In this document: one piece after another, positions 40,520 to 48,169 of the stretch | Numbering within the stretch: the first letter of the stretch is position 1 | Layout: the number at the start of each line of letters is the position of its first letter | Source: Treponema sp. | Lineage (GTDB): Bacteria; Spirochaetota; Spirochaetia; Treponematales; Treponemataceae | DNA: 48,169 bases | Assembly (NCBI GenBank): GCA_017619795.1 | Contig: JAFZRP010000044.1 | Span: 1-48,169, forward strand | Direction of reading: 5' to 3' | Made by a program: the position numbers and the translations under genes | The notes under the pieces: model-generated | What the model was told of the DNA's origin: nothing | The model's database searches: none | What the model saw: the letters and a program-made list of their open reading frames with translations, nothing else

Positions 40520-40588
40520 CAGTTAAAAGTGATGTAAAATATTAAAGATATACAAATTACAAAACGCTATTTTAGGAAGGTGAAAGCT

Positions 40589-41296
40589 ATGACAGATGAC
40601 CAGAAACAGGAATTATACACAGATATTTTTGAACTTCTTGATATTTTCAACGAGTTTTCACCCATACAGGAAAATGGCTCTTATGTGCTTGAAGCAATAA
40701 AACCAACCGTTCACGAAATGATTGACTACGCAGTTTCAGATTCAAACGAAGCCGCTGCCTTAAAAGACTGGCTCGACAAAACAGACTTCTGGACAGCTCC
40801 TGCTTCTACAAAGTTTCACGGTAACTTTAAGGCTGGCTTAAGCCTTCATACACTTAAGGTTGTTCAGCAGAGCCTCATTTTTGCACGTCCGGTTCTGGAA
40901 AACTTCTTTGCAAGTCCTAATGCCGAAAAATACACAATCTCTGCAGAAGACATTTTTATTGCTGCTCTCTGCCACGATTTCTGTAAAACAAACTTTTATG
41001 GTGTAGAGTATAGAAACACTAAAGATATTTCCGGCAACTGGATAAAGCAGCCTTTCTATAAAACAAAATCAGATACACGCAATCTTGGACACGGAAACGA
41101 ATCGGTGCTTATCCTGCTTGAAATAATGCCTTCTTACATAAAGAAAAGATATGTGCTTGAAGCAATAAGCCGCCATATGGGCTTTTCAGATTTGTCCGAA
41201 AGCGAATCTTATAATTATTCCAACTTCCTGGATAACCCGCTTGTAATTCTTTTACAGCTGGCAGACCAGACGGCCTCTCAGTGGTATAACGCATAG
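40589..41296 (+). CDS. HD-domain protein, putative metal-dependent phosphohydrolase
   Basis: This 235-residue cytoplasmic protein has the HD pattern: GLSLHTLKV with a first histidine, then AALCHDFCKT with the His-Asp pair, and later histidines in LGHGNES and SRHMGF. Substrates of this family are nucleotides or modified nucleic acids; which one is unknown here. I chose the ATG at 40589, 8 bases after AGGAAGG; the GTG at 40580 lies within that ribosome site. Its stop is immediately followed by the ATG of the patatin gene, so expression is coupled. Confidence 0.75.
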   Translation: MTDDQKQELYTDIFELLDIFNEFSPIQENGSYVLEAIKPTVHEMIDYAVSDSNEAAALKDWLDKTDFWTAPASTKFHGNFKAGLSLHTLKVVQQSLIFARPVLENFFASPNAEKYTISAEDIFIAALCHDFCKTNFYGVEYRNTKDISGNWIKQPFYKTKSDTRNLGHGNESVLILLEIMPSYIKKRYVLEAISRHMGFSDLSESESYNYSNFLDNPLVILLQLADQTASQWYNA

Positions 41297-43663
41297 ATGA
41301 ATATAAAAAAGAGAGTTTTACTGTTAGTTTTATTTCTTCTCTCTCTTATTTGCTATGCTCAACCAAAGGACAGGCCAAGCGTTGCCTTAGTTTTAGGCGG
41401 CGGTGGTGCTAAAGGCTTTGCCGAAATCCCTGTTCTTGAAATGCTCGAAAAAATGGATATTCCCATAGACATAATTGTCGGTACAAGCTTTGGTTCTGTT
41501 ATAGGCGGTTTGTATTCGGCTGGTTATTCCATTCAGGAAATCTATTCGCTTATTGATGATATTGAATGGTCACCTTTGTTCAGTGATTATGAGGTTTCGC
41601 CGTACGAAAGTATTCTTGGAAATCACAGCCTTTATAATAACATGATAAACCTTACGTTTGGGCTTGATATGTCCCTTAGGCTTGGAAAGGGTGTTTCAAA
41701 CGGTCAGAACGTTTATCAGATGCTTAAAAAGCTTACCTTAAAATATCCGTCAAATATGGATTTTGACAACCTTTATATTCCGTTCCGACCTGTAACAACA
41801 GATATGCTCAACGGTGAGGCCGTAATTATTGACCACGGAGATTTAGCGGAAGCAATCAGAGCCAGTATGAGTCTTCCTGGTATTTTTGAACCGTGCGAAA
41901 TTGACGGTCATTATTATATGGATGGTGGTTTACGCTATAATCTTCCAATTAATATTGCAAAGGATTTAGGCTACGACATCATCATCGCCATAGACATTTC
42001 CCAGCAGATACGAGCCAATCCTGAAGTTTACGACTCAAATCCGGCGGTTGCAATACTTAACACAATTACAATATCACAGGCTACAATAACACAATCTATG
42101 TTGAAGGACGCAGATCTTGTAATTTGTCCGGATATGAATAATTTCTCTACCCTTGATTTTAAGAAGATTGATGCAATTTACGAGCAGGGTAGAATAGCAG
42201 CGGAACAGGCAAAGGATAAAATGGAAGAAGTTCGTAAACGTATTTATCCTGAGGATTATGATGAAAATGGAAACAGAATGTCTGATTACAGACCGATGAG
42301 TGTTTCCGGAAAATACCGAAGGCTTCCTAATTTTATTCCGCAAAAGCTAATAATAAAAGGTGCGTACGAACAGGATGAAATGTACATCAAAAACTCGTTT
42401 AACAAAATCTGCAATAAGGAAATAAATACAGATACATTTAATTCCTTTATGCAGGATGTTTATCTTACAGGAAATTACAAGAGTATTCTTCCTAGGATTT
42501 TTGATAATGTTTATGGAGAAAACGGTTCGAATACAACACTCGAGCTTATACTTATAAAAAAAGAGCTTAAAGAAGCAAGGATTTCGCTGAATGCAAACTT
42601 AAACCAGACAATAAGCTCCTCCTTTTCAACAGTTGCAAACCTTATGGCAGATGTTCAGCTCAGAGGTCTTACAGGAATTGGATCTGTTATTTCTTTCAGT
42701 GCAACTACAATCACAGATCAGGGAGTTTCTCTGTTTTATATGCAGCCGTTTAATCCGTATGTATTCTTACAGATTGATACAACGTATTATCAGGACAGAT
42801 ACCCGACAATTACAAGAACAAACCTTAACAGCTCAAATTATAAATCCTTTACAACCTGGAAAAATACGTTGCTTTTTGGTGTCCGTACAAACAACGGAAA
42901 TCTTATAAAAATCGGCGGCTATTTAAATACAACCTCAACGTACTGGGGCTCACTGCTTTCGGATCAGTTTTTCATAGATTATGTAGAAGCAAATAAGGAT
43001 AATGAAGCAATAAACATGAACAAAAAGCTGAACGGACAGTGTCTTGGCGGCTTTATTGATTATTCGCTTAATCTTCAGGACAGACTTTCTTTTGCACACA
43101 GCGGAATGTTTTTAAACTTTTATACAAAGGTTATCTGTCCGTTCAATTCAAAAGGCTTTTCAAGTCCAAGCATTCTTTCTTCTGTAAATTTTAAAGGGTC
43201 TATTCCTTTAGGAAATAGAGTTTCTTTAAATCCTGGCTTTTTCTTCGGTACAGATATTCTTCAGACAGGTAAAGACAACATCAATTTAATACCTACAGAG
43301 TTTTATTCAAATTATGACAGAGTTTTTTTTCCGCAGATTTCAAATAAAACTACGTTTGGTATAAATAAAATTGCAGGAACAATCTCATTGCAGTTTGAAC
43401 CGTGGGAACAGCTTACAATTCTTGGTGGAGATGTTTTTCTGCGGTTGAGTGGTTCGGTGGGACAGCTTACCTACGACTTATCTGATTTAATTCCAAAAAC
43501 AGAAGAAGTACTTGAGCGTTATCCTGTTTTGTGGAGCACTTCTTTGGGAAGTGTACTTAAGGTAAGGGAAGGTCTTGATGTTCTTGTAAGATTTGGTTTA
43601 GGCTCTACAAATGAAAAGAAGTTTACGCCTTTCTTTTCGATTGATATAGGTTCCTTCAGCTAA
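41297..43663 (+). CDS. Patatin-like type Vd autotransporter (PlpD/FplA-like phospholipase)
   Basis: The protein has 788 residues: a signal peptide (about 1-21), a patatin domain with oxyanion loop GGGGAKG (34-40), nucleophile Ser64 in GTSFG and the catalytic Asp in DGG (209-211), then a POTRA-like region (about 345-410), and a C-terminal barrel of repeated amphipathic strands to the end. This is the type Vd layout, in which the lipase is exported through the outer membrane. It should cleave phospholipids at the cell surface or after release. Full catalytic dyad is present, so it looks active. It is preceded without any gap by the HD-domain gene. Confidence 0.85.
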   Translation: MNIKKRVLLLVLFLLSLICYAQPKDRPSVALVLGGGGAKGFAEIPVLEMLEKMDIPIDIIVGTSFGSVIGGLYSAGYSIQEIYSLIDDIEWSPLFSDYEVSPYESILGNHSLYNNMINLTFGLDMSLRLGKGVSNGQNVYQMLKKLTLKYPSNMDFDNLYIPFRPVTTDMLNGEAVIIDHGDLAEAIRASMSLPGIFEPCEIDGHYYMDGGLRYNLPINIAKDLGYDIIIAIDISQQIRANPEVYDSNPAVAILNTITISQATITQSMLKDADLVICPDMNNFSTLDFKKIDAIYEQGRIAAEQAKDKMEEVRKRIYPEDYDENGNRMSDYRPMSVSGKYRRLPNFIPQKLIIKGAYEQDEMYIKNSFNKICNKEINTDTFNSFMQDVYLTGNYKSILPRIFDNVYGENGSNTTLELILIKKELKEARISLNANLNQTISSSFSTVANLMADVQLRGLTGIGSVISFSATTITDQGVSLFYMQPFNPYVFLQIDTTYYQDRYPTITRTNLNSSNYKSFTTWKNTLLFGVRTNNGNLIKIGGYLNTTSTYWGSLLSDQFFIDYVEANKDNEAINMNKKLNGQCLGGFIDYSLNLQDRLSFAHSGMFLNFYTKVICPFNSKGFSSPSILSSVNFKGSIPLGNRVSLNPGFFFGTDILQTGKDNINLIPTEFYSNYDRVFFPQISNKTTFGINKIAGTISLQFEPWEQLTILGGDVFLRLSGSVGQLTYDLSDLIPKTEEVLERYPVLWSTSLGSVLKVREGLDVLVRFGLGSTNEKKFTPFFSIDIGSFS

Positions 43664-43699
43664 TAAAATAGCTGTAATAATAAAAAACGAGGTAAAAAA

Positions 43700-45025
43700 A
43701 TGTATACAACTTACGTAACTTATGCACTTTTAGTTGCCCTTTTAATCTGGGGCGGAAAGTTTGCCGGCTTCAAAAAAGGACAGTTCCACGAGGATTCAAC
43801 CTCTCTTGATGTAACAAAATCACTTAGAGGTTTTGCTGCCCTTGGTGTTATTCTTCATCATATTTCTCAGGAAGGAGCATTTCAACGTGCAGGAGGCGGC
43901 TGGGGACATCCCGGAGAGCTTTCAATTTTTGTAAATTACGGTTTTAAGTTTGTTGCAATTTTCTTCTTCTGTTCCGGCTTTGGTCTTATAAAAAGCCTTA
44001 TGACAAAGGATAACTATCTTGACGGTTTTTTGAAAAAGCGTGTAGTAAAGGCAATCCTTATTCCTTTTTATGTAAACGTAATTCTGTATGCAATCTGGCA
44101 CATCATCAACGGAAAGAAAATGCCGGTTGCTCAATGGATCTGTAATTTCCTTGGTCTTACGATGATGAATACTTATGCCTGGTATCCGGTTGTACTCATC
44201 CTTCTTTATCTGGCTTTTTACTTTATCTTTAAGTACATTAAAAACGAAAAGCTGCGATATGTTCTTATGTTCCTTGTAATTTTCCTGCAGGGAGCTTATT
44301 TCTGCTGGAACGGTCATTTTGCCTGGTGGGCAAAAAAGGGAAAGAATTGGTGGCTTATTCCTGGAGCCATGCAGAATGCAAAATGGTGGATGCAGCCAAG
44401 CACAATCTGGTTCTTTGGTGAATGGTGGGTAAACTCAACGATTGCTTTCTTTGTAGGTATGCTTTTTGCCCGCTTTGAACAGCCTATCACTGACTGGCTT
44501 AAAAAAGGCTGGTGGTGGAAAATCCTTGTTGTAGCCGTAATTTATTATGGTTTCAATGCACTTTCTGGACTTGCTCAGTGGAAGCTCGGCTACTGGTCTG
44601 AATACAACAGGAACGGCCCTGGCATTTTGAACAAGTTTGTCTGCTATCTTTCTCAGCTTCCACAGATTACCTTCTACGTAATCCTAATTTTTATGATAAT
44701 GATGAAGTACCACGTAGAAAACCCAGTTTCAAGATTCTTCGGTAACCTGTCTCTTGAAACCTACATGATGAACCTCATCGCCCTTACAGTTTTCCGCTTC
44801 CTTATCTACAAAAACAATCAACCCCTATACAAAGCAGGCCACTACAATCTCGCCATCTACGAGGTAGCCGTAATTGCCGGTACAATTTTGCTTGCTTTCG
44901 TATATAAATACTTAAATAAGGGTGCAATACTGTTATTTGACAAAGTGACTACTAAAAAGAAACCTGTTCAGCCTGTTCCTCTTGAAAATGAAAATCCTGT
45001 TACACCCGAAGATGAAGGCAACTAG
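43700..45025 (+). CDS. Acyltransferase-3 family membrane protein
   Basis: This 441-residue polytopic protein has about 10-12 membrane segments. The N-terminal LRGFAALGVILHHIS contains the histidine pair typical of acyltransferase-3 enzymes, and FFCSGFGLIKS matches the next conserved part. A Trp-rich region (about 205-255) is unusual. The C-terminal tail of about 30 residues is Pro/Glu-rich and probably cytoplasmic. It transfers acyl groups to a surface carbohydrate or lipid; the target is unknown. GAGGT precedes the ATG, and it is followed by a hairpin. Confidence 0.8.
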   Translation: MYTTYVTYALLVALLIWGGKFAGFKKGQFHEDSTSLDVTKSLRGFAALGVILHHISQEGAFQRAGGGWGHPGELSIFVNYGFKFVAIFFFCSGFGLIKSLMTKDNYLDGFLKKRVVKAILIPFYVNVILYAIWHIINGKKMPVAQWICNFLGLTMMNTYAWYPVVLILLYLAFYFIFKYIKNEKLRYVLMFLVIFLQGAYFCWNGHFAWWAKKGKNWWLIPGAMQNAKWWMQPSTIWFFGEWWVNSTIAFFVGMLFARFEQPITDWLKKGWWWKILVVAVIYYGFNALSGLAQWKLGYWSEYNRNGPGILNKFVCYLSQLPQITFYVILIFMIMMKYHVENPVSRFFGNLSLETYMMNLIALTVFRFLIYKNNQPLYKAGHYNLAIYEVAVIAGTILLAFVYKYLNKGAILLFDKVTTKKKPVQPVPLENENPVTPEDEGN

Positions 45026-45063
45026 TTGAAGCCTAAAAAACAACTTTTATTAAAGCTGTTTTC

Positions 45064-45097
45064 AAGGTTCGGATAACCCAGTTTTCATCCGAACCTT
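45064..45097 (+). terminator. Hairpin terminator after the acyltransferase gene
   Basis: AAGGTTCGGAT (45064-45074) pairs perfectly with ATCCGAACCTT (45087-45097) over 11 bp, with a 12-base loop. The T run after it is weak (ACATGTTTTA), so efficiency is uncertain. Confidence 0.65.
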
Positions 45098-45202
45098 AAA
45101 ACATGTTTTATAAATCTCACTTTAATAATACTGTATTTCTTTAATAATATTTCATTTTTCCGCTAAAACTGTATTGTAATAATTTGCATTTTCTTTTATT
45201 AT

Positions 45203-45231
45203 CTTCCATATTAGTATTGTATAACTATAAT
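45203..45231 (+). promoter_or_regulatory. Likely promoter of the 2-oxoacid oxidoreductase operon
   Basis: CTTCCA (45203-45208, weak) with a 17-base spacer to a perfect TATAAT (45226-45231). The leader would be about 18 bases and includes GGAGG. The rest of 45098-45202 is AT-rich with nothing else recognisable. Confidence 0.5.
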
Positions 45232-45254
45232 TACATATATTGTGGAGGATAAAA

Positions 45255-45467
45255 TTGGCTAAAGGAAGACCTTTAATCAACACCGAACGGTGCAAAGGCT
45301 GTGCACTATGTATCGGCGTATGTCCTAAAAAGATTCTAGAAATGTCTAAAGAGACAAACGGACAGGGTGTAAATTATCCTGTGTGTACCGATGAGGCAAG
45401 CTGTATTGCCTGTGCTTTCTGTGCAACAATGTGCCCGGACTGCGTTATTGAAATTGAGCAGGAGTAA
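45255..45467 (+). CDS. 2-oxoacid:ferredoxin oxidoreductase delta (ferredoxin) subunit
   Basis: This 70-residue protein has two clusters, CKGCALCIGVCP and CIACAFCATMCP, matching the delta subunit of 2-oxoacid oxidoreductases. It starts with TTG, 6 bases after GGAGG (45244-45248). The upstream in-frame TTG at 45240 overlaps that ribosome site and is rejected. It passes electrons from the TPP subunit to ferredoxin. The gap of 3 bases to the alpha gene shows an operon. Length is usual for a stand-alone delta chain. Confidence 0.88.
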   Translation: MAKGRPLINTERCKGCALCIGVCPKKILEMSKETNGQGVNYPVCTDEASCIACAFCATMCPDCVIEIEQE

Positions 45468-45470
45468 ACT

Positions 45471-46529
45471 ATGGGCGAAAAAGTTTTAATGAAAGGTAAT
45501 GAGGCAATTGGTGAAGCTGCTATCCGTGCAGGCTGCCGTTTTTATTTTGCCTATCCAATAACTCCGCAGAACGAAATACCTGCCTATATGGCAAAAAGAC
45601 TTCCACAGGAAAACGGCTGCTTTTTACAGGCCGAAAGTGAGCTTGCTGCAATTAATATGGTAATGGGTGCCAGCGCCGCAGGTGCAAGAGCAATGACATC
45701 ATCATCATCACCTGGAATCTCCCTTAAACAGGAAGGACTTTCTTATCTTTCAGGTGCACAGCTCCCTGCTGTAATTGTAAATATGATGCGCGGTGGTCCA
45801 GGACTTGGAAACATTTCTGGTGCTCAGGGTGACTATTTCCAGGCTACAAGAGGCGGCGGAAACGGTGACTATCATGTAGTTGTAATTGCACCTGGAACTG
45901 TTCAAGAAATGGCTGACTATACAGTAAAGGCTTTTGAAATTGCTGACCGCTACAGAGTAGTTTGTATGATTCTTGGAGACGGTTATCTTGGACAGATGAG
46001 TGAGCCTTGTATTCTCCCGGATTACACAAAATCCTTCCCTGAAAAACCATGGGCTTTAACTGGAAGAACTCCAGACAGAGAAAACAATATCGCTCTTTCT
46101 CTTCGTTTGAATGGTGATGATTACGATTTGAACAAGCATACAAAAGAGCTTTTTGAAAACTACGAAAAAATACAGGCAAACGAAACTATCAGCGAAACAG
46201 TAATGTGCGACGATGCTGATGTTGTTCTTGCTGCATACGGAACCGCTGCCAGAGTCTGCAAAAAGGCTTTGAAAATGCTTCGTGCAGAAGGAATTAAGGT
46301 TGGCTTGTTCAGACCTGTTACTTTGTGGCCATTCCCACAGAAGGAGCTTGAAGCTGCCTGCAAGAATGCAAAGAAGATTCTTACTGTTGAAATGTCTATG
46401 GGACAGATGGTTCAGGACGTTAAGCTTTACAGCGGTCATAAGGTAAGTGATGTTGAGTTCTACGGTGAGCCGGGCGGAATCATTCCTAAGGTTGATGCAA
46501 TTATTGAGAAGGTGAAAAGCTATGTCTAA
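45471..46529 (+). CDS. vorB: 2-oxoacid:ferredoxin oxidoreductase alpha subunit (VorB-type)
   Basis: The 352-residue protein starts MGEKVLMKGNEAIGEAAIRA and has FYFAYPITPQNEIP, MTSSSSPGISLKQEGLSY and MRGGPGLGNISGAQGDYF, all typical of the VorB alpha chain (often named 3-methyl-2-oxobutanoate dehydrogenase subunit). The complex oxidises a branched-chain 2-oxoacid (or 2-oxoglutarate in KOR relatives) to an acyl-CoA with ferredoxin reduction, or runs in reverse. The precise substrate cannot be read from sequence. It overlaps the beta gene by 8 bases. Confidence 0.88.
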   Translation: MGEKVLMKGNEAIGEAAIRAGCRFYFAYPITPQNEIPAYMAKRLPQENGCFLQAESELAAINMVMGASAAGARAMTSSSSPGISLKQEGLSYLSGAQLPAVIVNMMRGGPGLGNISGAQGDYFQATRGGGNGDYHVVVIAPGTVQEMADYTVKAFEIADRYRVVCMILGDGYLGQMSEPCILPDYTKSFPEKPWALTGRTPDRENNIALSLRLNGDDYDLNKHTKELFENYEKIQANETISETVMCDDADVVLAAYGTAARVCKKALKMLRAEGIKVGLFRPVTLWPFPQKELEAACKNAKKILTVEMSMGQMVQDVKLYSGHKVSDVEFYGEPGGIIPKVDAIIEKVKSYV

Positions 46530-47322
46530 AAAATATTCATTTCCTAAATCAATGAAGGATGTTAAGACTCATTACTGTGCAGGCTGTGGACACGGAATTG
46601 TTCACAAGCTTATTGCTCAGGTAATTGATGAGCTTGATATTCAGAGCGATGTTCTTCTTGTTGCACCTGTAGGTTGTGCTGTTTATGCATACAACTATAT
46701 CAACGTAGACTCTTGTGAAGCTGCTCATGGTCGTGCACCGGCTGTTGCTACAGGTCTAAAACGTGTTCATCCGGATAAGCTTGTTATTAGCTATCAGGGT
46801 GACGGCGACTTGCTTGCAATCGGTATGGGCGAAACTATTCATGCAGCAAACAGAGGCGAAAACATCACTGTAATCTTTATAAACAATGCAATTTACGGTA
46901 TGACAGGCGGACAGATGGCTCCAACTTCTCTTGTAGGTCAGGTAACTAAAACAACACCTTATGGTCGAAAAGCAGAGGAGGTTGGTTATCCAATCCGTGC
47001 CTGTGAGATTTTGAATACACTTGTTGAACCAAAATATATTGAGCGCTGTGCCGTTTACGATGTTCAGCATATAAACAAAACTAAGGCAGCTATTAAAAAG
47101 GCTCTCACTTATCAGAAGGAAAAGAAGGGCTACAGCTTTGTAGAAGTTCTTTCTATGTGTCCAACTAACTGGGGTGTTTCTCCTGTAGCTGCTGCACAGT
47201 GGGTTAAGGAAGCTATGGAGCCTTATTATCCGCTTGGTGTTTTCCGTGATGTTCCTGCTGGAAATGTTCCGGAAGCCGCTGCTCCTACAGCTGGAGTTGT
47301 AAACAACGGAGGTGCAAAATGA
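46522..47322 (+). CDS. 2-oxoacid:ferredoxin oxidoreductase beta subunit (TPP-binding)
   Basis: The 266-residue chain carries the TPP site: HYCAGCGHGIVHKL near 17-30, then the GDGDLLAIGMGETIHAANRG and NNAIYGMTGGQMAPTS motifs that bind diphosphate and Mg. The cysteines of CAGCGHG are typical of beta chains. It ends with an Ala/Pro/Gly-rich tail of about 20 residues. It overlaps the gamma gene by four bases. Partner of the alpha subunit in the active site. Confidence 0.88.
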   Translation: MSKKYSFPKSMKDVKTHYCAGCGHGIVHKLIAQVIDELDIQSDVLLVAPVGCAVYAYNYINVDSCEAAHGRAPAVATGLKRVHPDKLVISYQGDGDLLAIGMGETIHAANRGENITVIFINNAIYGMTGGQMAPTSLVGQVTKTTPYGRKAEEVGYPIRACEILNTLVEPKYIERCAVYDVQHINKTKAAIKKALTYQKEKKGYSFVEVLSMCPTNWGVSPVAAAQWVKEAMEPYYPLGVFRDVPAGNVPEAAAPTAGVVNNGGAK

Positions 47323-47870
47323 CAACTGAAATAATTTTTGCAGGCTTTGGTGGACAGGGTGTTATTCTTGCAGGAAAAATCCTTACCTTAGCTGGAATGA
47401 GCGAGGACAAGTTCGTATCACACATTCCTTCTTATGGTGCAGAAATGCGCGGTGGTACTGCAAACTGCTCTGTAATTGTAAGTGATGAAGAAGTTGCTTC
47501 TCCTGTTATTGAAAATCCTGATGTTGTTGTTGCCTTGAACAAGCCTAGTATGACAAAGTTTGAGCCTCTTTTGAAAAAGGGTGGACTTTTAATTTATAAT
47601 TCAAGCTTAATCGACATCACTCCAACAAGAAAGGATATCCGCACGCTGGCACTTCCTTGTAACGAAATGGCAGCAGAAACAAACAATCCGCGTGGAGCAA
47701 ATATGGTTGTGCTTGGTTGTCTTGCAAAGGTTTGTCCTGGCATGGTAAGTGGAGTTAAGCCGTTTGAGTTTGCGCTTGATGAAGCAATTTCTGCCCGCAA
47801 CAAAAAGTTCAACCCTATAAACATTGCTACGATTGAGGCGGCTTACAATAAAGAATACAATATACAATAA
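47319..47870 (+). CDS. 2-oxoacid:ferredoxin oxidoreductase gamma subunit
   Basis: This 183-residue protein matches the gamma chain: FAGFGGQGVILAGKILTLAG near 8-27, IPSYGAEMRGGTANCSVIVS near 42-61, and LNKPSMTKFEPLLKKGG. The GFGGQG motif is the usual CoA-region glycine-rich loop. With delta, alpha and beta it completes a four-gene set in the order D-A-B-C. All four subunits look intact, so an active oxidoreductase is expected. The four-base overlap with the beta gene supports coupling. Confidence 0.9.
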   Translation: MTTEIIFAGFGGQGVILAGKILTLAGMSEDKFVSHIPSYGAEMRGGTANCSVIVSDEEVASPVIENPDVVVALNKPSMTKFEPLLKKGGLLIYNSSLIDITPTRKDIRTLALPCNEMAAETNNPRGANMVVLGCLAKVCPGMVSGVKPFEFALDEAISARNKKFNPINIATIEAAYNKEYNIQ

Positions 47871-47890
47871 ATCGTCATAAGGAATATAAT

Positions 47891-48169
47891 ATGAGTGAGA
47901 AAAATAAAATTGGTGCAAAGGTAAAGCTGGTTCGCGAAAACCGCAAGCTTTCTATTGAAGATGTTTCGGAGCGCACGAATCTCAGCGCACAGCAGATTGA
48001 AAGCATTGAAAATGGTTCTTTAGTTCCTAACCTTACACCGCTTATTAAAATTGCACGCGTGCTTGGTGTTCGTCTTGGTACTTTTATGGATGATGATGAA
48101 AACCTTGGCCCAGTTGTAGCACGTGCTGCAGATAAAAAAGAAGTAACCCGCTTCAGTGACCGCGGAAAT
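47891..48169 (+). CDS. XRE-family helix-turn-helix regulator, partial (C-terminus outside window)
   Basis: I translated this frame by hand: the ATG at 47891 opens a frame that continues to the window edge (93 codons seen). Residues about 8-63 form a helix-turn-helix domain with VRENRKLSIEDVSERTNLS and QQIESIENGSLVPNLTPLIK. The next residues (MDDDENLGPVV) fit the linker before a cupin sensor domain, a common partner, but that part is beyond the edge. It lies 20 bases after the gamma subunit with AAGGA before ATG, so it may regulate this operon or belong to an acyl-CoA ligase locus further on. Confidence 0.8.
   Translation, partial: MSEKNKIGAKVKLVRENRKLSIEDVSERTNLSAQQIESIENGSLVPNLTPLIKIARVLGVRLGTFMDDDENLGPVVARAADKKEVTRFSDRGN

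Overview
The window looks like a chromosomal segment of a host-associated, fermentative Treponema-type spirochaete. The evidence is moderately AT-rich DNA, a p83/100-family antigen, a spirochaete-style poly(A) polymerase-family enzyme, many proteins with signal peptides or lipoboxes, and a strict anaerobe's set of ferredoxin-linked enzymes. No rRNA, tRNA, CRISPR array, insertion sequence or prophage was seen, and no gene-free stretch exceeds about 230 bases.

Layout. 1-5644 (minus): an hdrB-hdrC-hdrA-flxD-flxC-flxB operon, the last gene cut by the window edge, encoding a soluble Flx/Hdr flavin and iron-sulfur complex. 5815-9960 (minus): a TPR protein, a small conserved-looking protein, rsmD and an exported ankyrin protein. 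10001-13573 (plus): the rpsF-ssb-rpsR-rplI-dnaB translation/replication cluster with a long structured leader. 13620-18286 (minus): p83/100 antigen, a beta-propeller exported protein and an RlmD-like methyltransferase. 18347-22428: alpha/beta hydrolase and pcnB (plus), then a P-loop/Asp23-like fusion and a pseudouridine synthase (minus). 22485-31210 (plus): a PAP2-like protein, an unrecognised polytopic protein, an Rnf-like rnfCDGEAB set and a GH57-like protein. 31191-34015 (minus): dat-ddc for 1,3-diaminopropane. 34146-37022 (plus): an AlgJ/AlgX-like SGNH protein with an MBOAT O-acyltransferase. 37030-39239: a strongly AT-rich islet of two lipoproteins, one with an HEXXH motif. 39311-45025: OmpA-like protein, HD-domain protein, a patatin/beta-barrel type Vd autotransporter and an acyltransferase-3 protein. 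45203-end: a four-subunit 2-oxoacid:ferredoxin oxidoreductase followed by an XRE regulator cut by the window edge.

How the parts may work together (inference). The 2-oxoacid oxidoreductase would make reduced ferredoxin. The Flx-Hdr complex would exchange electrons between NAD(P)H, ferredoxin and a disulfide. The Rnf-like membrane complex would normally link ferredoxin, NAD and an ion gradient.

The most unusual feature is that this Rnf-like complex keeps the gene order and fold signatures but appears to have lost most of the cofactor sites that define Rnf: the RnfC glycine-rich NADH/FMN loop, the RnfD and RnfG flavinylation motifs, the four intramembrane cysteines of RnfA/RnfE, and the N-terminal Fe-S domain of RnfB. 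It keeps four ferredoxin-type clusters on RnfC and RnfB. It sits with a 481-residue membrane protein of unknown function and a GH57-like protein that also lacks catalytic residues. This is the best candidate here for an undescribed system. Several genes also have a -10 box only 5-6 bases before the start codon and no ribosome binding site, which suggests leaderless mRNAs.
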